A stretch of DNA of 35,668 bases from an uncultured Lachnospiraceae bacterium. Its GTDB lineage: Bacteria > Bacillota > Clostridia > Lachnospirales > Lachnospiraceae. Position 1 is the stretch's first letter. The number at the start of each line of letters is the position of its first letter. The notes beneath the pieces were generated by a model. That model worked only from the letters and a program-made list of their open reading frames with translations. It did no database searches and had not been told where the DNA came from. The position numbers and the translations under genes were made by a program. Location of the stretch: contig CAMVOY010000024.1 in the NCBI GenBank assembly GCA_947169235.1, positions 1-35,668 on the forward strand. The letters are read 5' to 3'. Of this stretch, positions 7,031 to 16,047 are shown piece by piece.

Positions 7031-9436
7031 TCACTTAAGTACCATATTAATTATCTCGTCCACGTGACTAACGAAGGCAATCTCCAGTCCCTCCGTGATC
7101 TCCGCCTCGAGCTCCTCGACATCCGGGCGGTTCTCGTCCGGCACGATCACTCTCTCGATCCCGGCAAGTTTCGCTGCAAGGATCTTTTCCTTCAGTCCGC
7201 CGATCGGGAGCACGCGACCTCGTAACGTGATCTCGCCTGTCATGGCAGTCTTCGCGTGAACCTTTTTATCAGTTGCGGCAGAGTATATAGCCGTAGCCAT
7301 CGTCACACCCGCGCTCGGGCCGTCCTTCGGGACAGCGCCCTCGGGTACGTGCAGATGGAAATCATGCGTCTTGAAAAACTCTTCCTTCTCGGGAAGCATC
7401 GAACGAACGAGGGAGAGTGCGATCTCGGCAGACTCCTTCATAACGTCACCGAGCTGACCTGTCAGCTTCAGGTTTGACTCGCCGGGCATCGTATTCACCT
7501 CGATCTCGAGAGTGTCACCACCGACCTCGGTCCATGCGAGGCCTCGTACGATACCTACATCGTCGCGTTTGTTCGCCGGGTTGTCACGGAACTTACGCTT
7601 GCCGAGGAAATCAGGAAGATTCTTCCCGGTCACCCTTATAGGCAACTTGAACTCATCCTGTGCCTCAGTTGCTTTCTTCTTACCGGCAGCATTCTTCTTT
7701 TTGACAGCCTTCTTATCGGCATCATCCACTGTGCCGGGTTTCTCAGCCGCCTCGTTTTCAAGTATCATCTTTGCCGACTTTCGGCAGATCGTTCCGATGG
7801 AGCGCTCGAGTTCACGTACGCCGGCCTCCTTGGTATATCCCGAAATGATGGCCTTTATACCGGCATCGGAGATGTTTAACTGTTTCTTTTTCAGACCATT
7901 TTTCTGAAGCTGCTTCCCAACCAGGTAATCGCGGCCGATGTGGAACTTTTCATTCTGCGTGTAGCCGGCGATCCTGATGACCTCCATACGGTCGAGGAGG
8001 GGCCTGTCAATGGTGTCCGTGGAGTTCGCGGTGCAGATAAAAAGCACGTCCGACAGATCCACGGGCATGTCGATATAGTGGTCGCGGAAGTTGACGTTCT
8101 GCTCGGGGTCGAGGACCTCCAGAAGGGCAGAAGAAGTGTCTCCGCGATAGTCTTTTCCTACTTTATCTATCTCATCCAGCAGGATGAGCGGGTTTTTCAC
8201 CTTGGCACGTTTCAGGCCGTCGATCAGACGTCCCGGGAGCGCACCCACATACGTGCGGCGGTGTCCCCTGATCTCTGCCTCGTCACGCACACCGCCCAGG
8301 CATACGCGTACATAAGGTTTCTCGAGGGCTCTCGCAACGCTCTTTGCGATGGAGGTCTTGCCTGTTCCCGGCGGGCCTACCAGACAGATGATGGGAGCAT
8401 CGCCCTTGTCAGTGAGCGCACGGACGGCGAGGAACTCGAGTATCCTTTCCTTCACCTTTTCAAGTCCGTAGTGATCCTCATCGAGGATGTCACCGGCGTG
8501 TTTGATATCACAAACCTCCTCACAGGCATGATCCCACGGTAACGCGAGGAGGTTCTCGATGTAGTCCTCCGCCACGATACGCTCGGCTGAGCTGTTGGAT
8601 ATATGCTTTAAGTGGTCGATTTCCTTTTTGATATTTGCTCTGATCTCGTCCGAGCACTCGAGTTTTTCGAGCTCTCTCTCAAAACGTTCCGTCGAATCCT
8701 CGTCGGGATTGTCGCCGAGCTCGTTTTTGATAACCCGCATCTGCTCTCTGAGGAAGTACTCCTTTTGGTTTTTGGAGACCTCCTCCTGGACTTTATTCTT
8801 GTACTCTTCACGGATCTTGAAGATGTTGACTTCTTCTGTTAAATAATCATTTAACATCTCGTACCGTTCCGTTAAATTCAGGCAGTTCAGGATATCCTGG
8901 CGCTTGGAAAAGGTGAACGGGATCTGCATCGAGATGACGTCGATGAGGGTCGAGAGGCTCTCGGTCTCGAAGATCTTGTCCCTGGCCGAACGGCTGGCTC
9001 TCGGGTTCTCAGCGAGGTACTCATCGTAGAGCTCACGGAGGTTTCTCATCATCGCCTCGACCTCGACTCTGGTCAGATCCGACACATCATCGATGAGAGT
9101 CTCGGCAGTGCCCACGATATAGGGCTTCGACTGTGTGAGCGCCATCAGCTGAGCACGCTCCTTCGTGGAGATCATCACGCGGATCACGCGATCCTTGAGC
9201 TTGACCTCCTGGCGAATCTTTGCTATGACGCCGACCTCGTAAAGGTCATTAAAAGAAGGGACCTCGATCTCGGGATCCTTCTGCGCTGTTATAAAAATGG
9301 TCCCGTCGCCCTCCATGGCCTGCTTTACGGCAAGCTTTGATATCTCGCGGTTGATGTCGAGATGCACGAGCATCCCTGGCAGAACCACGATATCTCGCAG
9401 TGGAAGTACGGGAACGGTATAGTTGTTTTCGTCCAT
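7031..9436 (-). CDS. lon: ATP-dependent protease Lon
   Basis: The 801-residue protein has the LonA order: N-terminal substrate-binding domain (about 8-200), coiled-coil helical part (about 200-310), AAA+ domain with Walker A GPPGTGKT (354-361) and Walker [10 protein letters not shown] (416-424), and the peptidase domain with catalytic Ser708 in PKDGPSAG and the paired lysine in GGLKEK (749-751). An insertion of about 40 Lys/Ala/Glu-rich residues (560-600) lies between the AAA+ lid and the protease domain. It degrades misfolded and regulatory proteins in the cytosol. A GAGGTG site precedes ATG 9436, 35 nt after clpX, consistent with one operon. No CIRCE or CtsR site was seen nearby. Confidence 0.97.
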   Translation of the reverse strand: MDENNYTVPVLPLRDIVVLPGMLVHLDINREISKLAVKQAMEGDGTIFITAQKDPEIEVPSFNDLYEVGVIAKIRQEVKLKDRVIRVMISTKERAQLMALTQSKPYIVGTAETLIDDVSDLTRVEVEAMMRNLRELYDEYLAENPRASRSARDKIFETESLSTLIDVISMQIPFTFSKRQDILNCLNLTERYEMLNDYLTEEVNIFKIREEYKNKVQEEVSKNQKEYFLREQMRVIKNELGDNPDEDSTERFERELEKLECSDEIRANIKKEIDHLKHISNSSAERIVAEDYIENLLALPWDHACEEVCDIKHAGDILDEDHYGLEKVKERILEFLAVRALTDKGDAPIICLVGPPGTGKTSIAKSVARALEKPYVRVCLGGVRDEAEIRGHRRTYVGALPGRLIDGLKRAKVKNPLILLDEIDKVGKDYRGDTSSALLEVLDPEQNVNFRDHYIDMPVDLSDVLFICTANSTDTIDRPLLDRMEVIRIAGYTQNEKFHIGRDYLVGKQLQKNGLKKKQLNISDAGIKAIISGYTKEAGVRELERSIGTICRKSAKMILENEAAEKPGTVDDADKKAVKKKNAAGKKKATEAQDEFKLPIRVTGKNLPDFLGKRKFRDNPANKRDDVGIVRGLAWTEVGGDTLEIEVNTMPGESNLKLTGQLGDVMKESAEIALSLVRSMLPEKEEFFKTHDFHLHVPEGAVPKDGPSAGVTMATAIYSAATDKKVHAKTAMTGEITLRGRVLPIGGLKEKILAAKLAGIERVIVPDENRPDVEELEAEITEGLEIAFVSHVDEIINMVLK

Positions 9437-9471
9437 ATATACACCTCATCAGTCAGCTGCGCTGACAGCTA

Positions 9472-10806
9472 TTAGGCACTTTCTTTATTGGATTTGTCAG
9501 CCTTGGCGGGCTTTTCCGCGATCTTTAGCGGCTCGGCGGTGTTTGCTTCAAGTGCGTTGCCGTTTTTATCAAGATATCTAGCCGACCCCTCGCCGTCTAT
9601 GACTTCTTTCGTGATCACGCACTCAGAGACGTCGTCACGTGAAGGCAGCTCGAACATCGCATCCATCATCGCGGTCTCGAGTATCGCGCGCAGGCCTCTG
9701 GCACCGGTCTTTCTCTCGTTGGACAGATGCGCCACGCGGCGGAGTGCGTCCTCATCGAAGCGCAGTCCCACGTCGTCGAGATCCATGAGCGTCTGGTACT
9801 GCTTGGTGATGGCGTTCTTCGGCTTGGTGAGGATCTCCATAAGTGCGTCCTCGTCAAGCAGATCGAGTGATACCGTCACCGGTACACGACCGATAAACTC
9901 GGGGATCAGGCCGAATTTGACGAAATCCTCGGGCATCACCTGTGCAAAAAGCTCCCCGACGTTCTGCTCTGTCGGATCAGCGATCTCAGCGCCGAAACCG
10001 ATGGATTTGCGGTCGATACGGTGGCTGATTATCTTGTCAAGGCCGTCAAATGCTCCTCCGCAGATGAACAGGATATTCTCCGTATTGATATGGAAGAACT
10101 CCTGCTGCGGGTGTTTGCGTCCGCCCTGCGGCGGCACGCTGGCCTCAGTACCCTCAAGGATCTTGAGTAGAGCCTGCTGTACGCCCTCGCCCGAAACATC
10201 GCGCGTGATGGAGACGTTCTCTGCCTTTTTGGTGATCTTGTCGATCTCGTCGAGGTAGATGATACCGTGCTCGGCACGTTCGATATTGTAGTCGGCGGCC
10301 TGTATTATCTTCAAAAGGATGTTCTCCACGTCCTCGCCGACGTAGCCGGCCTCGGTAAGCGTGGTCGCATCCGCGATCGCAAATGGCACGTTAAGGATTT
10401 TGGCCAGTGTCTGTGCGAGATACGTTTTTCCGGAGCCCGTAGGCCCGACCATGAGGATGTTTGACTTCTGCAGCTCGACATCCAGACGATGACCGGAGAG
10501 GATCCTTTTGTAGTGATTGTATACGGCGACGGAGAGAGCCTTTTTCGCTGCCTCCTGGCCGATCACGTACTCATCGAGGAACTGCTTGATCTCGATGGGC
10601 TTTAGGAGGTTGATCTCGTTTCTCTCATCGTCATCGGCGAGAGTTAAGTTCTCTTCCTCCTCCTCGAGTATCTCGTTGCACAGATCCACGCACTCGTCGC
10701 AGATAAAAATCCCGTTCGGTCCGGCGATAAGCTTGGTGACCTGGCGTTCATTTTTACCGCAGAACGTGCAGTGGAAGAGTGATCCGTGTGAATTGTCTTT
10801 GTTCAT
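9472..10806 (-). CDS. clpX: ClpXP ATPase subunit ClpX
   Basis: AAA+ unfoldase that delivers proteins to ClpP. The N-terminal zinc-binding domain has Cys13, Cys16, Cys36 and Cys39. Walker A GPTGSGKT is at 121-128, the GYVG pore loop at 154-157, and Walker [11 protein letters not shown] around 182-191. The IGFG loop that docks on ClpP is present in the segment RKSIGFGAE. The C-terminal 35 residues are a Lys/Ala/Glu-rich tail beyond the conserved domain. Its ATG overlaps the clpP TGA by one base (TGATG), so translation is coupled; an AAGGAG site lies inside the clpP end. Confidence 0.98.
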   Translation of the reverse strand: MNKDNSHGSLFHCTFCGKNERQVTKLIAGPNGIFICDECVDLCNEILEEEEENLTLADDDERNEINLLKPIEIKQFLDEYVIGQEAAKKALSVAVYNHYKRILSGHRLDVELQKSNILMVGPTGSGKTYLAQTLAKILNVPFAIADATTLTEAGYVGEDVENILLKIIQAADYNIERAEHGIIYLDEIDKITKKAENVSITRDVSGEGVQQALLKILEGTEASVPPQGGRKHPQQEFFHINTENILFICGGAFDGLDKIISHRIDRKSIGFGAEIADPTEQNVGELFAQVMPEDFVKFGLIPEFIGRVPVTVSLDLLDEDALMEILTKPKNAITKQYQTLMDLDDVGLRFDEDALRRVAHLSNERKTGARGLRAILETAMMDAMFELPSRDDVSECVITKEVIDGEGSARYLDKNGNALEANTAEPLKIAEKPAKADKSNKESA

Positions 10807-11423
10807 CAGTCTTTATTCTCCTTGTCTGCATCCGCATCCGCGCGGGATGTGATGATCTCATCGATAAGACCGTATTCAAGTGCTTCTTTTGCATCCATAA
10901 AGTTGTCGCGTTCCGTATCCTCAGCGACTTTCTCGACCGGCTGGCCGGTGTTCTGTGACAGGATTTTGTTAAGTCTGTCTTTAGTTTTGAGGATGTTCTC
11001 GGCGACGATCTTGATCTCGGTAGCCTGACCTCTGGCACCGCCTGAAGGCTGATGGATCATGACCTCTGCGTTCGGCAGAGCGTAGCGTTTTCCCTTGGCT
11101 CCGCTCGAGAGCAAAAATGCTCCCATACTCGCTGCCAGTCCGATACAGATGGTCGAAACGTCGCACTTGACGTAGTTCATCGTGTCGTAGATGGCCATGC
11201 CCGCGGTGACTGAGCCGCCCGGGCTGTTGATATAAAACTGGATGTCCTTTTTCGGATCCTCACTCTCGAGGAAAAGCATCTGAGCTACTACGAGGCTTGC
11301 AGTCTGATCTGTGACCTCGTCTCCGAGAAAAATGATACGTTCTTTCAAAAGTCTTGAGTAAATGTCATATGAGCGCTCGCCTCCGCGGCTCGTCTGCTCG
11401 ATGACGTAGGGTACTAATGGCAT
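10806..11423 (-). CDS. clpP: ClpP proteolytic subunit
   Basis: Serine protease forming the barrel of ClpXP. The catalytic triad is Ser99 (LAASMGA), His124 (MIHQPSGG) and Asp173 (ERDNFM). The 205-residue length, with a short propeptide, fits the family. An AAGGAGG site precedes ATG 11423. It lies 21 nt after tig and overlaps clpX by one base, in the usual tig-clpP-clpX order. Confidence 0.98.
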   Translation of the reverse strand: MPLVPYVIEQTSRGGERSYDIYSRLLKERIIFLGDEVTDQTASLVVAQMLFLESEDPKKDIQFYINSPGGSVTAGMAIYDTMNYVKCDVSTICIGLAASMGAFLLSSGAKGKRYALPNAEVMIHQPSGGARGQATEIKIVAENILKTKDRLNKILSQNTGQPVEKVAEDTERDNFMDAKEALEYGLIDEIITSRADADADKENKD

Positions 11424-11444
11424 GGTTGTTTCCTCCTTATGTGT

Positions 11445-12761
11445 TTACTCTTCAGATGCACTCGCGCTTTCACGCTCAACCTCTTTAGCCTTGCCAGCTA
11501 CAAGCTTTGCTGCAGCCTTTACGGCGATTTCCTTTTTGATTGAGTCAAGCTCTTTGTCTGTCAGGTTCTTTTTATACTCATCAGGCTTCTGACGATACAT
11601 CTTTGCGATCTCCTCGATCTCCTCGTCTACCTCTGCATCGTCTGCCTTGATCTTTTCTGCGTCCACGATCGCCTCGAGGATGAAACGTGTCTTCAAGCGG
11701 CGCTCAGCTTCAGGTTTCATCTGCTCCATCAGCATCTGCGGGGTCATGCCTGTCATCTTCATGTAGGTCTCAGGATTCATGCCCTGCATCTGAAGGCGAT
11801 AACCGAACTCTCTGATAAGTTCCTCGGTCTGATCCTCGATGGCTTCCTCAGGGATGTCGATCTCTGTACTCTCAACAAGCTTTGCGAGTGCCTCGGCCTC
11901 CTTTGCCTCGGATGCCTCCTTTTTGCGGCGCTCGGTGAGGGTCTTTTTGATGTCGTCCTTATACTCCTTGAGAGTCTCGAACTCGGAAACCTCCTCAGCG
12001 AACTCGTCGTCAAGCTTCGGAAGCTCCTTCTCAGTGATTCCTTTGATCTTTACCTTGAAGAGTGCAGGCTTACCTGCGAGGCTTTTTTCATGGTACTCCT
12101 CAGGGAATGTGACGTTGACATCGACGTCGTCGCCGATATTTTTGCCAATCAGCTGATCCTCGAATGTATCGATGAAAGAGTGGCTGCCGATCACGAGGTC
12201 GTAGTCCTCGCCCTTGCCGCCGGCGAATGCCTTATCGTCAACATAGCCGTCGAAGTCGATCTTTACGATGTCGTCCTTCTTTACGGCTCTGTCAGTAACC
12301 TCAACCTTGCGGCTGTTCTGCTCGCGAATGCGGTCGAGCTCTGCGTTTACGTCTGCTGCGAGAACCTTTACGTTCTGCTTTGTGACCTCGATGCCTTTGT
12401 AGTCGCCGAGCTTAACCTCGGGACGGATGGCTACGGTCGCGGTGAATGTGAAGGTGTCATCGTCGTTCACGTCTACCATATCATAACTCGGTCTGGAGAT
12501 GATCTCGAGGTCGCAGTCCTTCATGGCCTCTTCATAAGCGTCCGGTGCTGCCATGTTGATGGCGTCATCGTCGAAGACTTCCTTTCCGTACATCTTCTCG
12601 ATCATCTTGCGCGGCACCTTTCCTTTGCGGAATCCCGGAACGCTGATCTTTTTCTGATTCTTTTTAAATGCTTTGTCGCGAGCGGCGCTGAATGCCTCGC
12701 TCTCGACTGTGATTGTGAATTTTGCTTTGCTTCCTTCGATTTTTTCTACGGTGTAACTCAT
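11445..12761 (-). CDS. tig: Trigger factor
   Basis: Ribosome-bound chaperone and peptidyl-prolyl isomerase. The ribosome-docking loop GFRKGKVP is at residues 43-50, the FKBP-like domain at about 150-250, and the helical C-terminal chaperone arms follow to residue 438. A TAGGAG site lies before ATG 12761. It is only 38 nt from the glmM stop codon, so it is probably read from the glmM promoter or a weak local one. Confidence 0.97.
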   Translation of the reverse strand: MSYTVEKIEGSKAKFTITVESEAFSAARDKAFKKNQKKISVPGFRKGKVPRKMIEKMYGKEVFDDDAINMAAPDAYEEAMKDCDLEIISRPSYDMVDVNDDDTFTFTATVAIRPEVKLGDYKGIEVTKQNVKVLAADVNAELDRIREQNSRKVEVTDRAVKKDDIVKIDFDGYVDDKAFAGGKGEDYDLVIGSHSFIDTFEDQLIGKNIGDDVDVNVTFPEEYHEKSLAGKPALFKVKIKGITEKELPKLDDEFAEEVSEFETLKEYKDDIKKTLTERRKKEASEAKEAEALAKLVESTEIDIPEEAIEDQTEELIREFGYRLQMQGMNPETYMKMTGMTPQMLMEQMKPEAERRLKTRFILEAIVDAEKIKADDAEVDEEIEEIAKMYRQKPDEYKKNLTDKELDSIKKEIAVKAAAKLVAGKAKEVERESASASEE

Positions 12762-12799
12762 TTTGTTTAACTCCTATCGTTTGTTTTTTATTTTTTCTT

Positions 12800-14185
12800 T
12801 TATTCTACGGCGTGCCCCTTTTTCTTTAGCACATCGACTATCCTGTCGACGTACTCTCGGCACATCTCGTCGGTCTCAGCCTCGACCATTACCCTTATGA
12901 GAGGCTCCGTTCCGCTCTCTCGGAGCAGGAGTCTGCCGTGGTTACCCAGATCTTCGCTTACTTTGTCCGCGGCCTCGATAACGTCTGCATCGTTTAAGGC
13001 TGCCTGTTTGTCGGCGACCTTGACATTTTTAAGTAGCTGCGGATAAATGTGCAGATCCTCGGTAAGCTCTGATAACGGCACTTCGGCGTCGATCCATGCG
13101 AGCATGATCATGAGCGAGGTGAGTATACCGTCTCCGGTCACTGCGTGGTCACCGAAGATGATGTGGCCTGACTGCTCGCCGCCGATGGAGAAGTTGTTCT
13201 TCATCATGTTCTCGCTGACGTATTTGTCACCGACCGGCGTCTGCTCGTAGCGGATGTTCTTCTCGTCGAACGCACGGTAAAGGCCGATGTTGCTCATCAC
13301 GGTCGTGACGACGGTATCGTCCTTCAGTTTGTTGTGCTTGCGCATGTAGTTGGCACAGAGGTAAAGGATGTGGTCGCCATCAATGACCTTGCCCTCGTCG
13401 TCCACGGCGAGACATCTGTCCGCGTCACCGTCGTATGCAAAGCCGACCTGTGCGCCGGTGTCGTATACGAGCTCCTGCAGAGTCTCGATATGTGTCGAGC
13501 CACAGTCGCGGTTGATGTTCGTGCCGCTGGGCTCGCGGTTCCTGGCGATGACCTGAGCGCCCAGATCCTCGAATACCTGCACGGCCAGTTTGTAGGCCGA
13601 TCCGTTCGAGAGGTCCAAGGCTATGGTCTTTCCGTCGAACGGCGTTTTTTCCTTGAACCCGTCACCGTCCTCTGCGACTGCCTCTCTGACGAGCGCCTCG
13701 AGGTAATCGGTGTAGGTTTCCTTTCCTCTGGAATAATCGTAGCATTTTCCGATCTTGTCTCTGACGGCGAACGGAAGCTCAGGCTCACCCGTGTCTATGT
13801 AGGTTTCGATCTTCTCCTCGATGTCGGGTGAGAGTTTGAAACCCTTGCCGTCGATGATCTTGATGCCATTGTCAAAGTAGGGGTTGTGGCTGGCCGAGAT
13901 CATGATCCCGCAGTCGAAGCCTTTGCGCCTGACCATGTAGGATATACTCGGTGTGGTCGTAACATACATCTCGTATGCGTCCGCGCCGCTGGATGTGAGT
14001 CCTGCGACGAGAGCGTTCTCAAGCATGTAGCCTGAGATACGGGTGTCCTTTCCGATCACGATCCTTGGCCTGTGCTCATCCGTTCTGTAATAAGCACCGA
14101 GAAATCGCCCTACTTTGTACGCATGTTCCACGGTGAGAGATACTCCTGCCTCCCCGCGAAAACCGTCGGTACCAAAGTATTTCAT
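12800..14185 (-). CDS. glmM: Phosphoglucosamine mutase
   Basis: Converts glucosamine-6-phosphate to glucosamine-1-phosphate for UDP-GlcNAc and peptidoglycan. The phosphoserine motif SASHNP places catalytic Ser99, the metal-binding loop is DGDADR, and the sugar-binding GEQSGH and the phosphate-binding RESGTEPLIRVM are present. The start MKYFGTDGFRG is canonical, and 461 residues is close to the family length. AAGGAGAG precedes the ATG. It is the first gene of the minus-strand run and has its own promoter. Confidence 0.97.
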   Translation of the reverse strand: MKYFGTDGFRGEAGVSLTVEHAYKVGRFLGAYYRTDEHRPRIVIGKDTRISGYMLENALVAGLTSSGADAYEMYVTTTPSISYMVRRKGFDCGIMISASHNPYFDNGIKIIDGKGFKLSPDIEEKIETYIDTGEPELPFAVRDKIGKCYDYSRGKETYTDYLEALVREAVAEDGDGFKEKTPFDGKTIALDLSNGSAYKLAVQVFEDLGAQVIARNREPSGTNINRDCGSTHIETLQELVYDTGAQVGFAYDGDADRCLAVDDEGKVIDGDHILYLCANYMRKHNKLKDDTVVTTVMSNIGLYRAFDEKNIRYEQTPVGDKYVSENMMKNNFSIGGEQSGHIIFGDHAVTGDGILTSLMIMLAWIDAEVPLSELTEDLHIYPQLLKNVKVADKQAALNDADVIEAADKVSEDLGNHGRLLLRESGTEPLIRVMVEAETDEMCREYVDRIVDVLKKKGHAVE

Positions 14186-14222
14186 GATTGCTTTCTCTCC
14201 TTATAAAAATACATTCCGCCCT

Positions 14223-14251
14223 ATTATACATGAAGTGTTACTAAAAATCAA
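14223..14251 (-). promoter_or_regulatory. Promoter of the glmM-tig-clp-lon run
   Basis: On the minus strand TTGATT (14246-14251) and TATAAT (14223-14228) are separated by 17 bp. The start would fall near 14216, about 30 nt before the glmM ATG. It is the only strong promoter I saw for the long minus-strand block. Confidence 0.8.
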
Positions 14252-14278
14252 GTGTTTTCGATAGTTTTATGATACAAA

Positions 14279-14418
14279 GAGAGGTACTGACCGACAGAAT
14301 CGTTTCGGGGATCCACTTGCGTCATTCTGAGACGTAGCAGTGCCGGAAACTCTTTGAGTTTCCTTAGCAGATGACGTTTCAGACAGTCCCCTCAACAATT
14401 CTGTCGTCAGCACCTCTC
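14279..14418 (+). repeat. Structured palindromic element C, between the secreted-protein gene and glmM
   Basis: A 140-bp nested palindrome. The outer arms are 14279-14300 and about 14398-14418 (GAGAGGTACTGACCGACAGA against its near complement). Inside are TTCGGGGATCC, ACTTGCGTCATT, a stem TCTGAGACGT/ACGTTTCAGA, and ACAGTCCCCTCA. These segments align with element B read on the other strand, while the stems differ in sequence but still pair. It fills most of the 305-bp gap; the rest holds the glmM promoter and small hairpins (CTCCGG/CCGGAG near 14424-14442). Confidence 0.75.
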
Positions 14419-14490
14419 GATAGCTCCGGGAAAAGCCGGAGACAGATATTGTTTCAGTTAGTCTACTGAATGCGATATAATATTGCTTTT

Positions 14491-15693
14491 TTACTTGATC
14501 TTGACTTTCTTTGAAAGACCGTATTTAGCCGGGCTCTTCTTCACTGCCTTTTTGAGGGCTCCATTCTTGATTACCAGAGTCTTCAGCTTGGTTGCCTTTT
14601 TGAAGACGTTCTTTGCAGCGGCCGAGACATTGTACTTGGCTCCGAGCTTTGATATGGTAGCCGGGATGGTGATTGTCTTGGCATTTTTAACGCCTGTCAC
14701 CGTAAATATTGTCTTCTTTCCGCTGAGAGTGGATGTGAAGGTGAGGCCGCCCTGTGCGACAGGGTAGTTGGCGATGAGCTGTGCGTCCTTAGAAAAGGCC
14801 TCCGGAATAGCTACGGTGTCAGATGTGACTGAGCTTGCGGTGGAGTTCTTGATCACGAGGGCGAGTGCTGCTCCGTCTACCGAAACGTCGATGGTAGCGT
14901 CGATGTTGTGACTAACGAGAACGCCTGTGGTCGGATCAACGCCGAACTTTATCGTGAAGTCTACGCCTTTGATCTCAAGCTTCTTCATGACCTTGTCCAT
15001 GGCGTTTTTCACTGTCGCGTTATCGCCTATGCTTGATGTGAAGGCTTTTAACAGGGCGTTGATATCTTTCTTTGCATCCTTTACTCCTGCCTCGTCTGCC
15101 TTGAGATTCAGTGTGACATTTGCCTTATCCTTGGTGATGGTGAGGTAAGGAGCGAGCTTTGCGAATGCTGTGGCATCTATGTTGTCAAGGATAGTTCCGC
15201 CTGCAATGCCTGCCGGGAGGTCTGCAACCTCGCTTCTGCCGGCTTTGCTGTTGTAAAGATAGACACATTTCTTTGCGAGATCACCGTATGCCTTGATCTC
15301 GGTGGTTCCTGCCTGTAAATTAAGTTTCTTGAGCGCTGCGCCGAGATCGGCTGACAGAAGAGCTACTGCGCTGAGGTCAGGAAGCTCTGCAGATCCGATC
15401 ATGGAAGCACACTTGGATACAGGATCTACGGTAGTTGTAAGTTTAACCGGGATGCTAGCCACCGGGAGTCCGCCGAGTGAGACTGATACGTTCAGCTCGG
15501 AGTCTGATTTGGTGGTGTTTTCTGTTGCAACTTTGGCTGTAGCGGCCTTGGCTGTCTCGATCAGAGTAAGAAGCTCCGCGAGATCAGAGTCGCTGGCAGC
15601 TGCCTTTGCGGGAACCGGATTAGCTGATGCCAGTCCGATCACGAGTGATGCGGCGAGTATGACTGAGCCGCAAACCTTTTTGAAACGATTCAT
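14491..15693 (-). CDS. Secreted protein with C-terminal BspA-like repeat region, function unknown
   Basis: The 400-residue product has a clear signal peptide (basic start, hydrophobic residues about 9-24, cleavage near AKA-AA at 31-33) and no lipobox cysteine. Residues 40-290 contain regular amphipathic strands and I recognise no family; the pattern of long beta strands suggests a lipid- or ligand-binding sandwich, but that is a guess. Residues 325-400 (VKNAKTITIPATI, AAAKNVFKKATKLKTLVIKN) resemble the ending of BspA-type leucine-rich repeats common in Lachnospiraceae surface proteins. AATGGAGG precedes ATG 15693. It has its own promoter and a palindrome just downstream of it. Confidence 0.75.
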   Translation of the reverse strand: MNRFKKVCGSVILAASLVIGLASANPVPAKAAASDSDLAELLTLIETAKAATAKVATENTTKSDSELNVSVSLGGLPVASIPVKLTTTVDPVSKCASMIGSAELPDLSAVALLSADLGAALKKLNLQAGTTEIKAYGDLAKKCVYLYNSKAGRSEVADLPAGIAGGTILDNIDATAFAKLAPYLTITKDKANVTLNLKADEAGVKDAKKDINALLKAFTSSIGDNATVKNAMDKVMKKLEIKGVDFTIKFGVDPTTGVLVSHNIDATIDVSVDGAALALVIKNSTASSVTSDTVAIPEAFSKDAQLIANYPVAQGGLTFTSTLSGKKTIFTVTGVKNAKTITIPATISKLGAKYNVSAAAKNVFKKATKLKTLVIKNGALKKAVKKSPAKYGLSKKVKIK

Positions 15694-15768
15694 AATTCAT
15701 TCCTCCATTCTTATATGGTTTGTTATGTTTGGGCGAAAGTTGCCTATTTTCTGTGCTTTTCGTCGGTT

Positions 15769-15783
15769 ATGACCGACGGTCAT
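15769..15783. promoter_or_regulatory. Candidate repressor operator (15-bp perfect palindrome)
   Basis: ATGACCGACGGTCAT is a perfect palindrome about an A. It overlaps a second inverted repeat, CGTCGGT-TATG-ACCGACG, at 15761-15778. It lies about 10-25 nt after the predicted transcription start of the secreted-protein gene at 14491-15693. The GACCG/CGGTC half sites resemble operators of TetR-type repressors. No such regulator is encoded in the window. Confidence 0.5.
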
Positions 15784-15800
15784 TATTTGCCCTGATACAT

Positions 15801-15829
15801 ATAATACCACAGAGAAAAACAAAATGCAA
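15801..15829 (-). promoter_or_regulatory. Promoter of the secreted-protein gene
   Basis: On the minus strand TTGCAT (15824-15829) and TATTAT (15801-15806) are 17 bp apart. The leader is about 100 nt long and starts with the palindromic candidate operator. The whole gap 15694-16047 is non-coding and holds this promoter, the operator and the recJ promoter. Confidence 0.8.
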
Positions 15830-15866
15830 GAGGAAAAATTGACGTTTGGTCATTTTTATTCAATTC

Positions 15867-15895
15867 TTTACAATAATGCCCGTATGTGGTACGAT
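15867..15895 (+). promoter_or_regulatory. Promoter of recJ
   Basis: TTTACA (15867-15872) and TACGAT (15890-15895) are 17 bp apart. The leader is about 145 nt, long for this window. It contains an imperfect duplication around 15936-15956 and 15988-16010, plus an in-frame stop-limited short frame. Confidence 0.7.
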
Positions 15896-16047
15896 ATGAG
15901 AGGATTAACGTGAACATATTGAGGAGTATGATCGGGGCCCGAGGACAGGCCGTGGGATGGAAGATGGATATATGCGGGATATGTGAGAGGCCTGAAGACA
16001 AGCCGTGATCCGGAGTGACTATAGGGAGTGGGAAGGAAGATGACAGA

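Noticed and set aside
15910-16008. A 32-codon reading frame in the recJ leader starting with GTG
   Set aside because: There is no good ribosome binding site at proper spacing, the frame covers an imperfect duplication, and it has no recognisable motif; it is more likely leader RNA.
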